Below are positions 23,131 to 35,167 of a stretch of 64,000 nucleotides of DNA, one piece after another. This stretch comes from Malania oleifera (lineage: Eukaryota > Streptophyta > Magnoliopsida > Santalales > Ximeniaceae): the NCBI RefSeq assembly GCF_029873635.1, contig NC_080425.1, forward strand, positions 46,732,178-46,796,177, written 5' to 3'. Below the pieces are notes generated by a model. The model worked only from the letters and a program-made list of their open reading frames with translations. It was not told the origin of the DNA and made no database searches. Position 1 is the stretch's first letter, and every line of letters starts with the position of its first letter. The translations under genes and the position numbers were made by a program.

Positions 23131-25096
23131 TGTTGACCTTCTAGGTCACACCCAATTTTGATTATGACAAATACTCCTAGTACTAATGGTTATACTAAGA
23201 ATTGCATGCAGGATCACCTTGGGCACACTTCAAGACTAAAAGACGTATCTTGATGGCGTGCGGTGTTCGTGCCAAAGAATGGAGATCTATGTGTTGTAAT
23301 TTATGATCATTTGTTTAGTTCTTCATTCTTGGTTGTAATTTATTATGAATTGTGCACGAGTATGGCTTGTAATAATTTGCATCATGCATAGTAGGTAGGT
23401 ATGCTCAAAACGACCATAGCTTGACCTTAGGTACCTACACTAAGGACACAAAGTCCCCTACTTCACTTATCTTAATCAGGGGAATCAAAATAAGGATAAA
23501 ATGCACTTAATGGAAAAAGCTAAGAGGATTCGGGCGACCGAACCTTTGCCATGTAAAGCAGCCCAGGTGACCGAACTAGTCAACATGTTGACTTGGTCTT
23601 CGGGCACCCGAACCTTTTTGAACGTACCTTCCTCGGGCACCCGAAAGCCTGTCAGGGCACTTTTTAACTACTTCGGCGACCAAAGGTTTACGTCCAAATG
23701 GAGGCTCGGGCGACCAAACTACCTGGTTTGGTTAATTGAACTATTATTCGGGCACTCGAATTATCGAACATTTGCTACTAACTTTGTTTCAGTCGACCGA
23801 CTCATCATTCAGGCACCTGAACTGCCAAAAATTGTATTTTTGATTGTATCGGTTCGGGCACCCAAACCTCGCGAGTTAAACTAATTTTTACTGAATTTTT
23901 AAATGGGGTAAAAAGGGTTAATATTCTTAATGGTCTTTTAAACAAATCTAATTATACCCATTATATCCCCAACAGTCAAAAATTCCTCCTTGCCTATATA
24001 TACTCATTCATTTGTCTTAATTAGCAAGGATTAGCAAACTTGATTAGGACAAAAATTCTCTCATCTTTCAAAACCCTTTATTAGCCAAATAATACTTCCA
24101 AACACTCACAAACTCCTCATTCTTGATTTATCCAAGCATTGTGAGTATTTTCCATGGCTATTGCATTTAATATCCATAGCTAAAACTCTCACTTGTATTA
24201 TTGTTTGATCGATTTTCAGAGAAAGTTTAGCATTAGGGTTCTTCCACCAATTTCATTTGATAAATTTGGTGTGGAACAACTTTAAGGGTTGTGGTTCTTG
24301 CATTGTTGTTGCAAGGTACCTAAACCTAGATTTTGTGTGCAAAAATTCTTCTCAAAAGCTAGTGCTTCAAACAACTTTAGTGTGCCTTGAATATTGAAAT
24401 TTATTATTGAGTTTGTTTGCTTGAACTTGCTTAGCATATTTTGAAACCCTGATCTGATATTGTATTATTCATATAGTGTGTTTCAAATATTGCTTGGGTA
24501 TACACTCTAGATCTGAACTGAAATTTCATACGTGATTGAGTGTTTAAGCACACATTAGAGCACTGAGCATATTTACATATCATTTGTGTTTGTAATATTG
24601 ATCATGTTGTATTGGTACACACATCTACTTGTCTAGACACGAATTTTCGTGTACACATTTTATACACATTGGTTGTATTCCAGGCGTGGGCTTGAAGATG
24701 GAGACTAGCCCTGTGGAATAGTTCCGGATTGGCTTAGACCCGGTTAGAAAAGCTAGGTGCACCATTCTGTTAAGGTTTGTCAGTTGAGGTCAGCCCCTTG
24801 AATTGACTTGGTTGTATTAGGTGCCACTCCACCCATTTAAGTGAGCATTATAGTGGTAATCCTTGTACTTGTCAGCCAAGGCGGGGACGTAGGCAATTTG
24901 GCTGAATCTCGATAACATATCGCGCGTGTTCTTTAAATTTCCGCACTTTCTTTATTGCACGTGTATGTTTATTTGTTAATCGCATAGATTGAACCTAGGC
25001 TGTGTTACACTATTGTTAAAACCAGTAAACCTAGGCGATAAACTTTAAACACCCAATTAACCCCCCCCCCCTCTTGGGGTTGCACCAAAGCTAACA
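23131..25096 (+). repeat. 5' LTR of element G
   Basis: 1966 bp. Contains the word cluster 23527-23876 (TCGGGCGACCGAACC and CGGGCACCCGAACC), TATA CCTATATATACTC near 23993, the paired-hairpin block (24861-24912; stem 1 CCTTG/CAAGG, stem 2 GGGG/TCTC with wobble pairs) and the terminal CCCAATT...CTTGGGG hairpin with a run of C. Confidence 0.93.
23527..23876. repeat. Near-palindromic word cluster in the 5' LTR of G
   Basis: About ten copies of TCGGGC-ACC-CGAA or TCGGGCGACCGAA, including the perfect palindrome CGGGCACCCG minus its centre. It ends about 115 bases before the TATA box. The 3' LTR copy is at about 30642-30985. Confidence 0.78.
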
Positions 25097-25098
25097 AT

Positions 25099-25112
25099 TG
25101 GTATTAGAGCCT
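25099..25112 (+). promoter_or_regulatory. Primer-binding site of element G
   Basis: TGGTATTAGAGCC, two bases after the LTR, matches the complement of the initiator tRNA-Met 3' end with one C to T change. Confidence 0.88.
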
Positions 25113-25149
25113 CGTAACTTAGACTTAGACATCATTTTGTTAAAAGATC

Positions 25150-26503
25150 ATGATAGCTCGTGTTAGTGCATCCTCTTCATGTGAGGAAATACTGGTCACA
25201 CGCCCACCTATATTCTATGGTAATGATTATGTTATATGGAAATTTAGAATGACTGTGTATGTGAAAGCTTTGAATTGGAAATTTTGGAAAGTCATTGATC
25301 AGGGTGATTGTCTGCCTATGAAATCTATTGGGTATACTATTGTTCCTAAATCTGAGTGTGAAATGAATGATCATGATAGGGACTTAGTACAGGTAAATTT
25401 TGATGCCATGAATACCCTACTGCATGCTTTAGATTCTAATGTTTTAAGTGAGGTGATGGCTTGTAGTAGTGCTAAACAGATTTGGGATGAACTTGAGAGG
25501 TGATATGGCGCATCCACACTAAAGGAAGTTATCTCTCCGTGCGACTCAGGCTCCACTAATCTCGAGGGAGGTAACCTGTGTTTTGTTGCTTTAATTGATA
25601 ATGAGGTTATCTCGGTTCCTTTTGCTTTTGTAGATAATTATGAAAATGATTCATATGCTAATATGAATGATGCGTCTGATTATGAATCATATGATAGTAG
25701 TGATAGTGAAAGCATGCCATATTATGAGGAACTGCAAATTGAACACATGAGGACTCATAAGCTATTAGTAAAATCAAATAAGAAATACTCTATGCTAAGA
25801 AACAAGTATGATGCATGCATTAAGGAATGTGACTCAAAAATTCTTGCTGAAAGAGAAAATAATTTGAAAAATAAAAGACTGGAGAACAAGAATGTATCAT
25901 TAGAAAAGGAATTGGAGGGCTTGAAATCTAAAGCATCTAATGATGATGAAAAGAACCACTTGATTGCAGATCTTGAAAGTAATGCAAACAACTTGTCTAA
26001 AGAACTTTTGAAACTTTAGAATGCTTGCAAAGATTTGGAAAACTCAAAAATTTAAGATCTAGAGAAGAAAATAGAAGAACAATCTAAGATCGTCTACACG
26101 TTCCTAGAGGTAAGGAAAACTTTGAAAAATTACTACGTGCACAAAAGATGACTTTAGATAAGCAAGGTATAGGTTATAATGGAATTGAAAATAAGAAAAG
26201 AAAAACCTATACATGGGGTACTTTGTAAAAGAATCAAAATATTATGCTAGTACCTTGTTTGGACCATACATTCACACCACATGCATTTTATGTAAAAAGA
26301 AGGGGCACACAAAATTTGATTGCTCGTTTAAAAGAAAAGGTGTGAAGCCCAAACAAGTATGTAAAATTAACGAATCTCAAACCCTTTATCCATCGAAAAT
26401 AAAAGGAATAAAAATGGTATGGGTTGTTAAGAAAGAAAACCCCTTGAAAGTTAAGGAGGAACTTGCTCACACAGAATTACGTGATCACATAACTCTTCCT
26501 TAG
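25150..26503 (+). pseudogene. gag: Gag of element G, broken and internally deleted
   Basis: Starts at ATG 25150, about 40 bases after the primer site. The N-terminal block has RPPIFYGNDYVIWKFRM, FWKVIDQGD, VNFDAMNTLLHALDSN and ACSSAKQIWDELE. This is followed by a TGA at 25501 and loss of the middle third of Gag. The later part has an acidic segment, a long heptad-rich coiled coil (25720-26019) with a stop at its end, and one CCHC knuckle, CILCKKKGHTKFDC (about 26280). The first knuckle seen in F is missing. Two or more frame changes occur. Confidence 0.85.
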
Positions 26504-26960
26504 TAAGTTAGGATTAACTGTAGGGGGTAGCATTCTCTAAGGGGTTAGGAAGTGGCTTGGGGCTGTTAAATGTAAGATCTTTGTATACCCACCTTTCAAA
26601 ATATTGCAAACTAAGTATTTTGAAGAATCAAGCCAATCTGTGAGTTCAATTACAAAACCAATCTAGACTAAATGAATATACTTGTTGGTTAGAATATAAA
26701 TCATTGGCTGTTTGAATAGAAAACCACTTTCAAATGGACACGACATGATTGCCTTGTGTTTAAAATTCAAAATGCTTAACTCTTGCTTAAATATGAACAT
26801 CTATCATTAAGCATACCTATCCAATGTACAAATTTGAGGTTTAGAAATTAAAATAAAAAATCTGGTCCTAAACTCATCTTGAAGCCCTATCAATGCCCTA
26901 AATCTCATAGACAAACCACGGGGTCTTTAGCTTTGAAAATATAGTCAAATAAAAACAAGT
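26504..26960. other. Noncoding spacer of element G
   Basis: No ORF, knuckle or pol motif. It lies where protease through RNase H would be in a complete element, so the pol deletion junction is probably near here. Otherwise nothing is visible. Confidence 0.5.
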
Positions 26961-26964
26961 GAAT

Positions 26965-27449
26965 CAAGCTCGGGCAACCGAACCAAACAGTGCATTTGCA
27001 CTTCGGCTGATCGAACATGAAGTTTGACTAAGCAGTTGACCATACTTCAAGCGGCTGAATCTCCATGTTTAAATCTTCTCGGGCTGCCAAATATCTTTGA
27101 GTCCTTGAACTAATATTTGGGTAACTGAACAGAGACCTTTGAGTGACTGGTTAAAATAGTTCAAACTTAATTCAGGCAGCCAACTCTTGAAAATACAAAA
27201 TGGCGCCTCAAATTTAGCAGACCGAACTTGTCTTCGGGCTGCCAAAAAGATTCAGTGGGCTCTCGTAAGTAAAGTAATTCGGGCGACCGAACTCATGCTT
27301 AAGCGCCCGAACTACGCTGATATATATAAGGTTCTTGGCGAAAAAAAGTTCATTTTTTCCACATCCTTTAAAAGCTCTCTCTCTCTCTCTCTATTTTTTT
27401 TTTTTTTTTTTTCACATCTAGCCTAGTTTCTTCATTGAGGATTGTCTCC
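26965..27449 (+). promoter_or_regulatory. Putative internal promoter ahead of ORF3 in element G
   Basis: About ten words like TCGGGCAACCGAACC, TCGGGCGACCGAACTC and GCGCCCGAACT lie at 26965-27315. A TATA box, GATATATATAAGG, follows at about 27318, then a (CT)n tract 27374-27392 with poly-T, and then the ORF3 ATG at 27450. The arrangement (cluster, TATA, pyrimidine leader, ATG) copies that of the LTR promoters in this window but is not an LTR copy. Function is inferred. Confidence 0.55.
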
Positions 27450-28604
27450 ATGGCTAGGGAACAGAGACGTGTTGCTGCGGGTGTCCCATTAGACTAGTGG
27501 TTTCCCACACCTGATCGGCGAACCAAATATGAAAAAATATTTTGCCTCAAAGACCCCATTCTGGGAAAGATACTTAATATCGAATTCATGCAAACTCATA
27601 TCAACAATGTTCTAGACATGTTTCAATATCAAGGTTGGTACGAGTTTATTACCTTTCAGCCCAGGGGGATGTACCTGTTGTTCGTTCGGCTCTTTTAAGC
27701 AAATCTTGCGCAAGATGGGCAAGGCTACTACTCCAGAGTGCTTGAGATAGATCTCCACTTTGATGATGCATACCTATAAGAGACCTTTGAGATCCAGTGT
27801 GGCGACTTCATATGCCCCGATTCTTCCTCCACCTGGATGGCCAAGCAGGACTTCATTGTGAGTACATTCGTTAATTTAGTTATGACGAATCCAGTAGCTG
27901 ATCTGATCTATACTCCTAGCTACAGATCCTTGACTCTAGAGGCAAAGTTGGTACACCACCTAATTTCCTACAACATCTTGCCTATGTCAGGATCGAGGGA
28001 CCATGTATCCTATTTAGATTGCTTCATGATGTGGTGCCTCTTCAACAGAAAGAAGCTAGACCTTCCTAGGTTGATCCTATGGTAGATGATCATAAAAACC
28101 GTTGGAAAGAGGATCATCTTGCCCTACGGTGGGATTCTATCTAAGATATTTGTTAGGGAAAAGATGAATAGGTCACCACTTGCCACCATCAAGAAGGTCC
28201 GGTCCTCTGACATCTTCAACTCCACCACTTTGAAGTTTATGGGCTTCGAGCTCACTGGCAACATGTGGTTGCCCACTGCACATGAGAGAGACCCAAGAGC
28301 TCAGGAGGTCCCACAGGAGCTACCTCATGTACCGTTTAGTGCCGAGATCATGGCAGCTATCACTGATCTCTCTGCCTCGTTTCAGGAGTTCCAAGTCTCC
28401 ATGACTGAGTAGGGGTCTTCTTCATAGGCTAAACTTGACTCCCTTTATAACAAGTTCACCGAGTTCCAGTCTGAGGTACGAGCTAACTTCCATATCCTTG
28501 GTGAGCAGTTGCAAGAGATGAATAACGAGGACATCGATGAGGATGACCAAATGGAGTTGAGCGGTGAGGATGATGATGATGATCATGATGATGGAGAGAC
28601 CTAG
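27450..28604 (+). pseudogene. Envelope-like ORF3 of element G
   Basis: One frame of 384 codons from the ATG at 27450 to TAG 28602, interrupted by six stops (27495, 27696, 27777, 28083, 28410, 28425). Conserved parts shared with ORF3 of element C include YEKIF/YNEYI, ILGKILNI, a QPRGMYLLFVRLF block, LTLEAKLVHHLISYNILP, YLDCFMMWCLFNRKKLDLPRLI, a C-terminal coiled-coil-like helix and an acidic tail of D and E. It resembles the plant transposon-associated domain I know as the 'putative plant transposon protein' family (PF20167, from memory) found in ORF3 of plant LTR elements. It is called envelope-like by position only; no signal peptide or clear membrane segment is visible. Function unknown. 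Confidence 0.75.
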
Positions 28605-28792
28605 GAGTGCTTCATATGGATCCATTTCTTCATACTCCAGTCCCTTAGTTGATCATCTGTTATGTTCTATTCAGATATACTTCTATTTGGTCTGTATTTA
28701 TTTTTAAAACAACTTTTATATTTGTCTCTTTTGATGATCACAGTCACCACACACACGTAGATACTATGATATGGTGATTGTTCTTTTGATTA

Positions 28793-28833
<41 letters not shown>

Positions 28834-30225
28834 CAATATTTTGTTTTGCATGTGTTTTTGCTCAAATGTCTATTTTGTTGAAATGCATGCTTTACATAGA
28901 AAGCCTCCTACATGGCGTATGCAGTTAATAAGAATTTCTTGTTGGTAGATTATAGGTTCTCCCATGCCTTACTCTTGAAATACTGCTTTTTTGAGAATCG
29001 TTTTTATGTAGGTAAAATTTTGGAAAATGTCCTATTTACAACCGGCATGCTGTCGAATTTTCTATAGGCATTTGCCCAAATAATTGAAATGATTATATAT
29101 TATCTTGTGTAAAAATGCAATCTAATCTTAGATTCTAAATATTTACGCTTGGCTCATTTGCATTGAAATTTTAAATTCCCTGGGGCTGGTTGTGCGTATA
29201 TATTTAAAGTACTTGAATATTGGTAGGTTTTTATGGATTGATCATTTTTTTTCAAACAAAATGCTGCCAAATTTTTTTAAAAAATATTGCACATAACTTT
29301 ATATCATTTCTAAATGCTAAACTTCTTAAAACTTGAGTTGTTTCTTAAATAATATTTGAATTTTACTCAAGTCAATTTACAAAGAAAATGCATAGTCTTA
29401 GGGGGAGCCACTTAATATTAAAATCATTAGACCCTAAAAAATAAATATGTTATGTGCTTTCATTCTATATATCATTTGGAAAATACATTGACCATGTGGT
29501 ATCAATGTGCATGTCTTGACAACATCCATATTAGAAATCATGCTCACTTCAAAATATCATGCCCTTACAAATATCACTGCTTTTATTAATTAGCATGATT
29601 ATAGTTGGTAGGCTCACTATCACAAAAGTATATCACTTGGTATCTTGCCGACACGTTTTCATTTACTATACCTTGTGAAATTTGAGCTTGTTTTGGAAAA
29701 CAAAAGATGATTATGAAAAAATTTACGTGAAAATATTTTTGAAAGGATGAGTGAAAACCAAATGAGAATTTAATCTTCATCCTTGCATAATCATCCGATG
29801 GGGGAGTATAGAACATCAAAATTATCAATTGGTATCATATGCTAAATATTTTTCCTACTTCCTTGATGAACATTCTATTTGGATTACTTAATTAAAATTT
29901 GCTATATAATGTGTATGGGAACTCCAAACAGGTTACTTAGGTACAGGGTTATGTTTGGGAATGTTCTTTTTCAAACGATAAGCTGCCGATTTTTTAATTC
30001 CTCCCAATATACCTTCTGTATCTAAATGAAATCCCTTGCCTTCGCACTTTATTTTCTTAACCCTTTTTGCTATTTCCAAAAAGGGGAGAAGAGGCAAAAG
30101 TGGGGTAAGACACTGTGCTTAATTATGCTTAATATATTATTACCCACTACTTTAATTATCTTTATGCATAAAGTCAGGGGAAGCCTTTCTTGGCTGAACC
30201 CACTTTTGCATAAAGTATTTGTCAT
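28605..30225 (+). other. 3' noncoding region of element G
   Basis: About 1.6 kb with no credible gene. It contains a (TA)n run at 28794-28830, phrases such as CTGCCGA and CTGCCAAATTT repeated near 29050, 29270 and 29985, and purine tracts at about 29398-29407 and 30074-30105 ahead of the main tract. Confidence 0.75.
28794..28830. repeat. (TA)n microsatellite in element G
   Basis: About 18 TA/AT dinucleotides. A simple repeat. Confidence 0.95.
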
Positions 30226-30243
30226 CATCAAAAAGGGAGAGAT
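30226..30243 (+). other. Polypurine tract of element G
   Basis: AAAAAGGGAGAGAT immediately before the 3' LTR, preceded by TTGTCATCATC as in F, C and J. Confidence 0.85.
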
Positions 30244-32180
30244 TGTTGACCTTCTAGGTCACACCCAATTTTGATTATGACAAATACTCTTGGTACTAAT
30301 GGTTGTACTAAGAATTGCATGCAGGATCACCTTGTGCGCGCTTCAAGACTAAAAGACGTATCATGATGGCGTGCGGTGTTCGTGCCAAAGACTGGAGATC
30401 TATATGTTGTAATTTATGATCATTTGTTTAGTTCTTAATTTTGGGTTGTAATTTATTATGAACTATGCACGTGTATGACTTGTAATAATTTACATCATGC
30501 ATGGTAGGTAGGTATGCTCAAAACGACCATAGCTTGACCTTAGGTACCTAGACTAAGGACACAAAGTCCCTTACATCACTTATCTTAATCAGGGGAATCA
30601 AAATAAAGATAAAATGCACTTAATGGGAAAAACTGAGAGGGTTCGAGCGACTGAACCTTTGCCATATAAAGCAGCCCGGGCAACTGAACTAGTCAACATG
30701 TTGACTTGGTTTACGAGCACCCGAACCTTTTTGAATGTACCTTCCTCGGGCACCCGGAGGCCTATCCGGGCACTTTTCAACTACTTGGGCGACCGAAGGT
30801 TTACGTTCAAATGGAGGCTTGGGTGATCAAACTATTTGGTTTGGTTAACTAAACTATGAGTCGGGCACCCAAATTATCGAACATTTTCTATTGACTTTGT
30901 TTCAGCCAACCAACTCATCATTCAGGCTCCCGAACCGCTAAAAATTGTATTTTTGACTATGTCTATTCGAGTACCCGAACCTCGCGGGTTAAAATAATTT
31001 TAATGGGGTAAAAAGGATTAATATTCTTAATGGTCTTTAAACAAATCTAATTATACCCATTATATCAAAAATGCCTCCTTGCCTATATATACTCTTTCAT
31101 TTGTCTTAATTATCAAGGATTAGCAAACTTGATTAAGGCAAAAATTCTCTCATTTTCAAAACCCTTTATTAGCTAAATAATACTTCCAAAAACTCACATA
31201 CTCCTCATTTTTTATTTATGCAAGCATTGTGAGTATTTTCCAAGGCTATTGCGTTTAATATCTGTAGTTAAAACTCTCACTTGTATTATTATTTGATTGA
31301 TTTTCTGAGAGAGTTTAGCATTAAGGTTTTTCCACCAATTTCATTTGATAAATCTGGTGTGGAACAACCTTAAGAGTTGTGGTTCTTGCATTGTTGTTGC
31401 AAGGTACCTAAACCTAGATTTTGTGTGCAAAAATCCTTCTCAAAAGCTAGTTCTTCAAACAACTCTAGTGTGCCTTGAATAGTGAAATTTATTATTGAGT
31501 TTGTTTGCTTAAACTTTCTTAGAATATTCTGAAACGCTGATCTGATATTATATTATTTATATAGTGTGTTTCAAATATTGCTTTGGTATACACTCTAGAT
31601 CTAAACTAAAATCTTATACGTGATTAAGTGTTTAAGCACACGTTAAAGCACTGAGCATATTTATATATCATTTGTACTTGCAATATTGATTAAACTGTAT
31701 TGGTGCACACATCTGCTTTTCTAGAAGCGAATTTTCATGTACACATTTTATACGCATTGGTTGTATTCCAGACGCGGGCCTGAAGAGGGAGACTAGCACT
31801 GTGGAATAGTCTCGGATTGGGTTAGACTTGGTTAGGAAAGCTAGGTGCTACATCCTATTAAGGCCTTTCGGTTGAGGTCAGCCCCTTGAATTAACCTGGT
31901 TGTATTAGGTGCCGTTCCACCAATTTAAGAGAGCATTATAGTGTTAGTCTTTGTGCTTGTCAGCCAAGGCAGGGACATAGGCAATTTGGCCGAACTTCGA
32001 TAACAATTCTTGCATGTTCTTTACATTTCCGCACTTTCTTTACTGCACGTGTATCTTTATTTGTTAATTGCATGGATTGACCCTAGGCTATGTTACACTA
32101 TTGTTAAAACCAATAAACCTAGGCGATAAACTTTAAATACCCAATTCATCCCCCCTCTTGGGGTTGCACCAACGCTAACA
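30244..32180 (+). repeat. 3' LTR of element G
   Basis: 1937 bp, colinear with the 5' LTR, including the word cluster (about 30642-30985), TATA near 31086 and the hairpin block (31957-32001). It ends GCTAACA followed by host gag sequence of F. Confidence 0.92.
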
Positions 32181-32185
32181 CTTTC

Positions 32186-32858
32186 TCTCATTTATTGCGA
32201 GCTCATAAGTGATGAGTGATCCAATGAGTTCGTCCACCGACATCTCCTTGAGATTTCTCCCTTCTGCTATTGCCATAGCTTTTTCTTCCCACACGAGAGC
32301 TAGTTTCCTGATTATTTTCCTGGTCAACTCATAAGTAGGGTAAGTTTTTCCAAGTTCTTTTAAAGAATTGGTGATGTGTGTGAATCTAGTGTACATGGAT
32401 TGAATAGATTCATCAGTTGTCATCTTAAATGCTTCATATTCAAATGCTTCATATTCACTGGTGAGCATGTCTATCCTATTATCTTTTACTTCCTTAGTGC
32501 CTTCATATGTAACCTCCAATTTTTCCCAAATTACTTTAGTAGAGTTACATGCCATTACCCTATTAAATTCATTTATATCTAATGCACAGAAAAGCAAGTT
32601 CATGGCAGTAACATTTATTTGTACTGATTTCCAGTCTTCCTTTGTATACTCATCTTCAGTTTTAGGTACATTACTTTTATCAATTACTTTCATGGGAACA
32701 TGATTTCCCTTAGTCACTATTTTCCATACATTCCAATCTACGTTTAACTGGTTTATGATCATTCTACATTTCCAATAAGTGTAATTTACACCACAGAAAA
32801 TTGGTGGTCTAGTGGACGAGTGTCCCTCGCCGAGTGGAGTTGCACCGATATGTGTCAT
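32186..32858 (-). pseudogene. gag: Gag N-terminal part of element F
   Basis: Starts at ATG 32858 (MTHIGATPLGEGHSS), 39 bases after the primer site. About 225 codons are open to the insertion of G. Motifs: RPPIFCGVNYTYWKCRM, WKIVTKGNHVPMK, VQINVTAMNLLFCALD, ACNSTKVIWEKLEVTYEGT, MFTRFTHI-like MYTRFTHITNSLKELGKTY, and MSVDELIGSLITYEL. These are the UBN2-type copia Gag landmarks. The frame resumes at 23130 once the inserted element and one target duplication are removed, so the insertion itself added no frameshift. Confidence 0.9.
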
Positions 32859-32896
32859 GTGATTTTTTTACAAATAAACTATTAAGTCTAAGTAAA

Positions 32897-32911
32897 CCTG
32901 TTCTGATACCA
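32897..32911 (-). promoter_or_regulatory. Primer-binding site of element F
   Basis: Minus strand TGGTATCAGAACAGGTTTA, two bases after the LTR, matches the complement of initiator tRNA-Met in its first ten bases and beyond with small changes. Confidence 0.9.
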
Positions 32912-32913
32912 AA

Positions 32914-35162
32914 TGTTAATTTAGGTCTAATCCCAAAAGGCGGACGGGTGAATTGGGTGTTGTAAAAATTCTTTCAAACTTATTTACCAATTAATCCCTC
33001 TTCCTATGTTTAACAAATTACAAATCTAATTTGTGTGAGATTATTCAACATACATACATGCAACGTAAATAATGAAGTGCGTTGCAGAAATTAAAAGATA
33101 AGGAAAGAGAGAGTGCAAACACAGTTTTTACGAGTTTCAGCCAACCCGGCCTACGTCCTTGCCTTGAGCAACCCACTCAAGGATTCCACTATAATCCCTA
33201 CTCCTTAAATTAGGACGCCGCTTCCCTTACAGTCTACTGCTTGCAAGACGTACAACTTCCTCCTACTCTGCTGCTTACAAGAGATACAACTCTCTCCTCA
33301 CACTCGGTTCACAACTCGAACCGTGAATACAATGAAATCTATAAAACACTCAAAGTTGCTTCCAACAAAGCTAGTGAGTACAATTCAAATTTTTAATACA
33401 TAATCATATGATCAAACTTGAAGCTCCATATGAATGAAATGATAAATCGTTTTATGAATGAAATGCTTTAACACACAATTTCCCTTTTTATCAAAAACTC
33501 CCAAGTAATGATATATTTAAACACTTTGGAGAATATTAGGGTTCTAGTTCACTTTGCAAAAATGCATGAATATATAATGTGAACTTATCAAAAGCTTTAT
33601 CTTGAATATTTTATCAATCTATATCAAAAATCTTTCTTTCAAATATTTAATCACAACCGGATCTTTGTATTATGCAAATATATATACGGTATGTATTTCA
33701 AAGATCAAAATACTGAGTATAAGGTTTTCCAAACAAAATATCCCTCGATAAAATAAATATTTATGAATACCAAGGATATATAATCAAGTGTTTTAATATA
33801 TCTAAAATATAGGTCCTTTAACTAAATACACACTTGACTCAAACTATTTAACCAATGACAAAACCTTAATCAAGTAGTGAGATTATCCAAATAATCTATA
33901 TGAAAACATACTCACTATCAATCGCCCAACTTATTTCAACAATAGATTTGGAATGAGAAGTTCTTTGAAAAATAGATATACTCTTGAATCAAACACTATT
34001 CAACCAATAGCTAAAACCTTTCTCAAGTAATGATCTTGTCAAAAAAAATATTTATATGAATATGCACACTCAATATCAATCTCTCTAATGATACTCAATA
34101 AAAAGTGTTGAGATAAGAAGCTCTTAAAAATAATAACTCGAATTAAGAAACCTCAATACCAAGATGAAATCAAGATGTATAAGTAAGATCCCTTTTGGTT
34201 TTCTGAGTTGATTTGCCCAAGGAAGATGAATATAGGTTGGAGTGCAGGCAATCGTGTAGCAATAAGCTCAAGTTTCTCTATATTCTTTCCAACAAGATGT
34301 TCTCTTCTTTTCTTGTTTGTCTTAGCTCACACACTAGGGTTTAGATGTTCAATATATAGGTGTCTTACCCTTAGAATCAATCTCAACCATTGGATTAAAA
34401 AATATCTCGCTAGTTCTCTTAATAAAAATTTAATTTTTAAGTTTTCCTACAAGTTCAGGTGACTAGATTTAAGAGCCCAGGCGACCGAAGTTCCTTTGTG
34501 CTTTAAAAAAAATCAACCTAGATACAGGGTCAGGTGATTGAAGTGAAGTTCAAGATCTTGAAGTGACAACTTCGGGCGAATGAAGTCTCAAGTTCAGGCG
34601 ACCGAAGTTTCTCGGCCAGATTTTGTGTTTCCCATTAATTCTTCAGGCAACTGCACTTAATCTTCAAGCTTCTGAAGAAAATCTTCAAGCGATTGAGGTT
34701 GAGTTGAGGCAATCGAAGTCCCTATTTTGTGAATTTTTCTGTTCTAGCTTAAAAATATGCTTTGCTTTCTTTGTTGTGTCTTTTATAAAAATGCTTTCCA
34801 AGGTTTTAAAAATATTTCTAAGTCCATGAAAGTCCCCTAATGATGTTCATGAAATGCATGAGCCCTAAAGTCATTTTAGGGTATATATTGAGCCTCAAAT
34901 TAAATCATATGAAAATGTAAATACATGAGTTCTAAGTACCTATTCCCATGACGCTCTTGAACTTGGTGCTTGCATCTTCATTCTTGTACTCTTTGAGTTC
35001 CATGGATCTACTAAGTTGTGTATGCGTTACTCTTCATGGCTTCCATGACTTTTTATCCTTCCATGCATGCTTAATATAGTTCATGTTCACCATCTCAATG
35101 CACATATCAAATACCAAGTGATTTGTCATTATCAAAACAGGATTGGACTCGTAGAGTCAACA
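32914..35162 (-). repeat. 5' LTR of element F
   Basis: 2249 bp, the same length as the 3' LTR. It carries the word cluster (about 34725-34455), TATA TATATATTG near 34355, and the hairpin block around 33130-33180, where changes in the outer stem weaken pairing. The flank ATCTC completes the TSD. Confidence 0.93.
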
Positions 35163-35167
35163 ATCTC

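Larger units (their letters stand above)
23131..32180 (+). mobile_element. Element G: non-autonomous Sirevirus with only gag and ORF3, inserted in the gag of F
   Basis: LTRs 23131-25096 and 30244-32180 run TGTTGACCTTCTAGG to GCTAACA. Flanks CTTTT (23126-23130) and CTTTC (32181-32185) are a TSD with one change. Internal order: Met primer site, gag, purine-poor spacer, word cluster with TATA, ORF3, 3' noncoding, polypurine tract. Protease, integrase, RT and RNase H are entirely absent. By eye about 36 of the first 480 LTR positions differ between the two ends (7-8 percent). Confidence 0.92.
16006..35162 (-). mobile_element. Element F: Sirevirus with complete domain order, interrupted by G
   Basis: LTRs of exactly equal length (2249 bp; 16006-18254 and 32914-35162) and a perfect TSD ATCTC (16001-16005, 35163-35167). 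On the minus strand: Met primer site, gag, protease, integrase, RT with YVDD, RNase H, 3' noncoding, polypurine tract. No ORF3 is present. The gag is split by element G. It still has recognisable integrase and RT active sites but contains several stops and frameshifts. By eye the first 540 bp of the two LTRs differ at about 8 percent of positions, and the remainder at fewer. Confidence 0.93.

Noticed and set aside
24861-24912. Hairpin block considered as a tRNA or snoRNA gene
   Set aside because: No cloverleaf, no A/B boxes and no C/D or H/ACA boxes. It occurs only inside LTRs.
28422-28625. 67-codon minus-strand frame
   Set aside because: Shadow of the acidic tail codons of ORF3 in element G.
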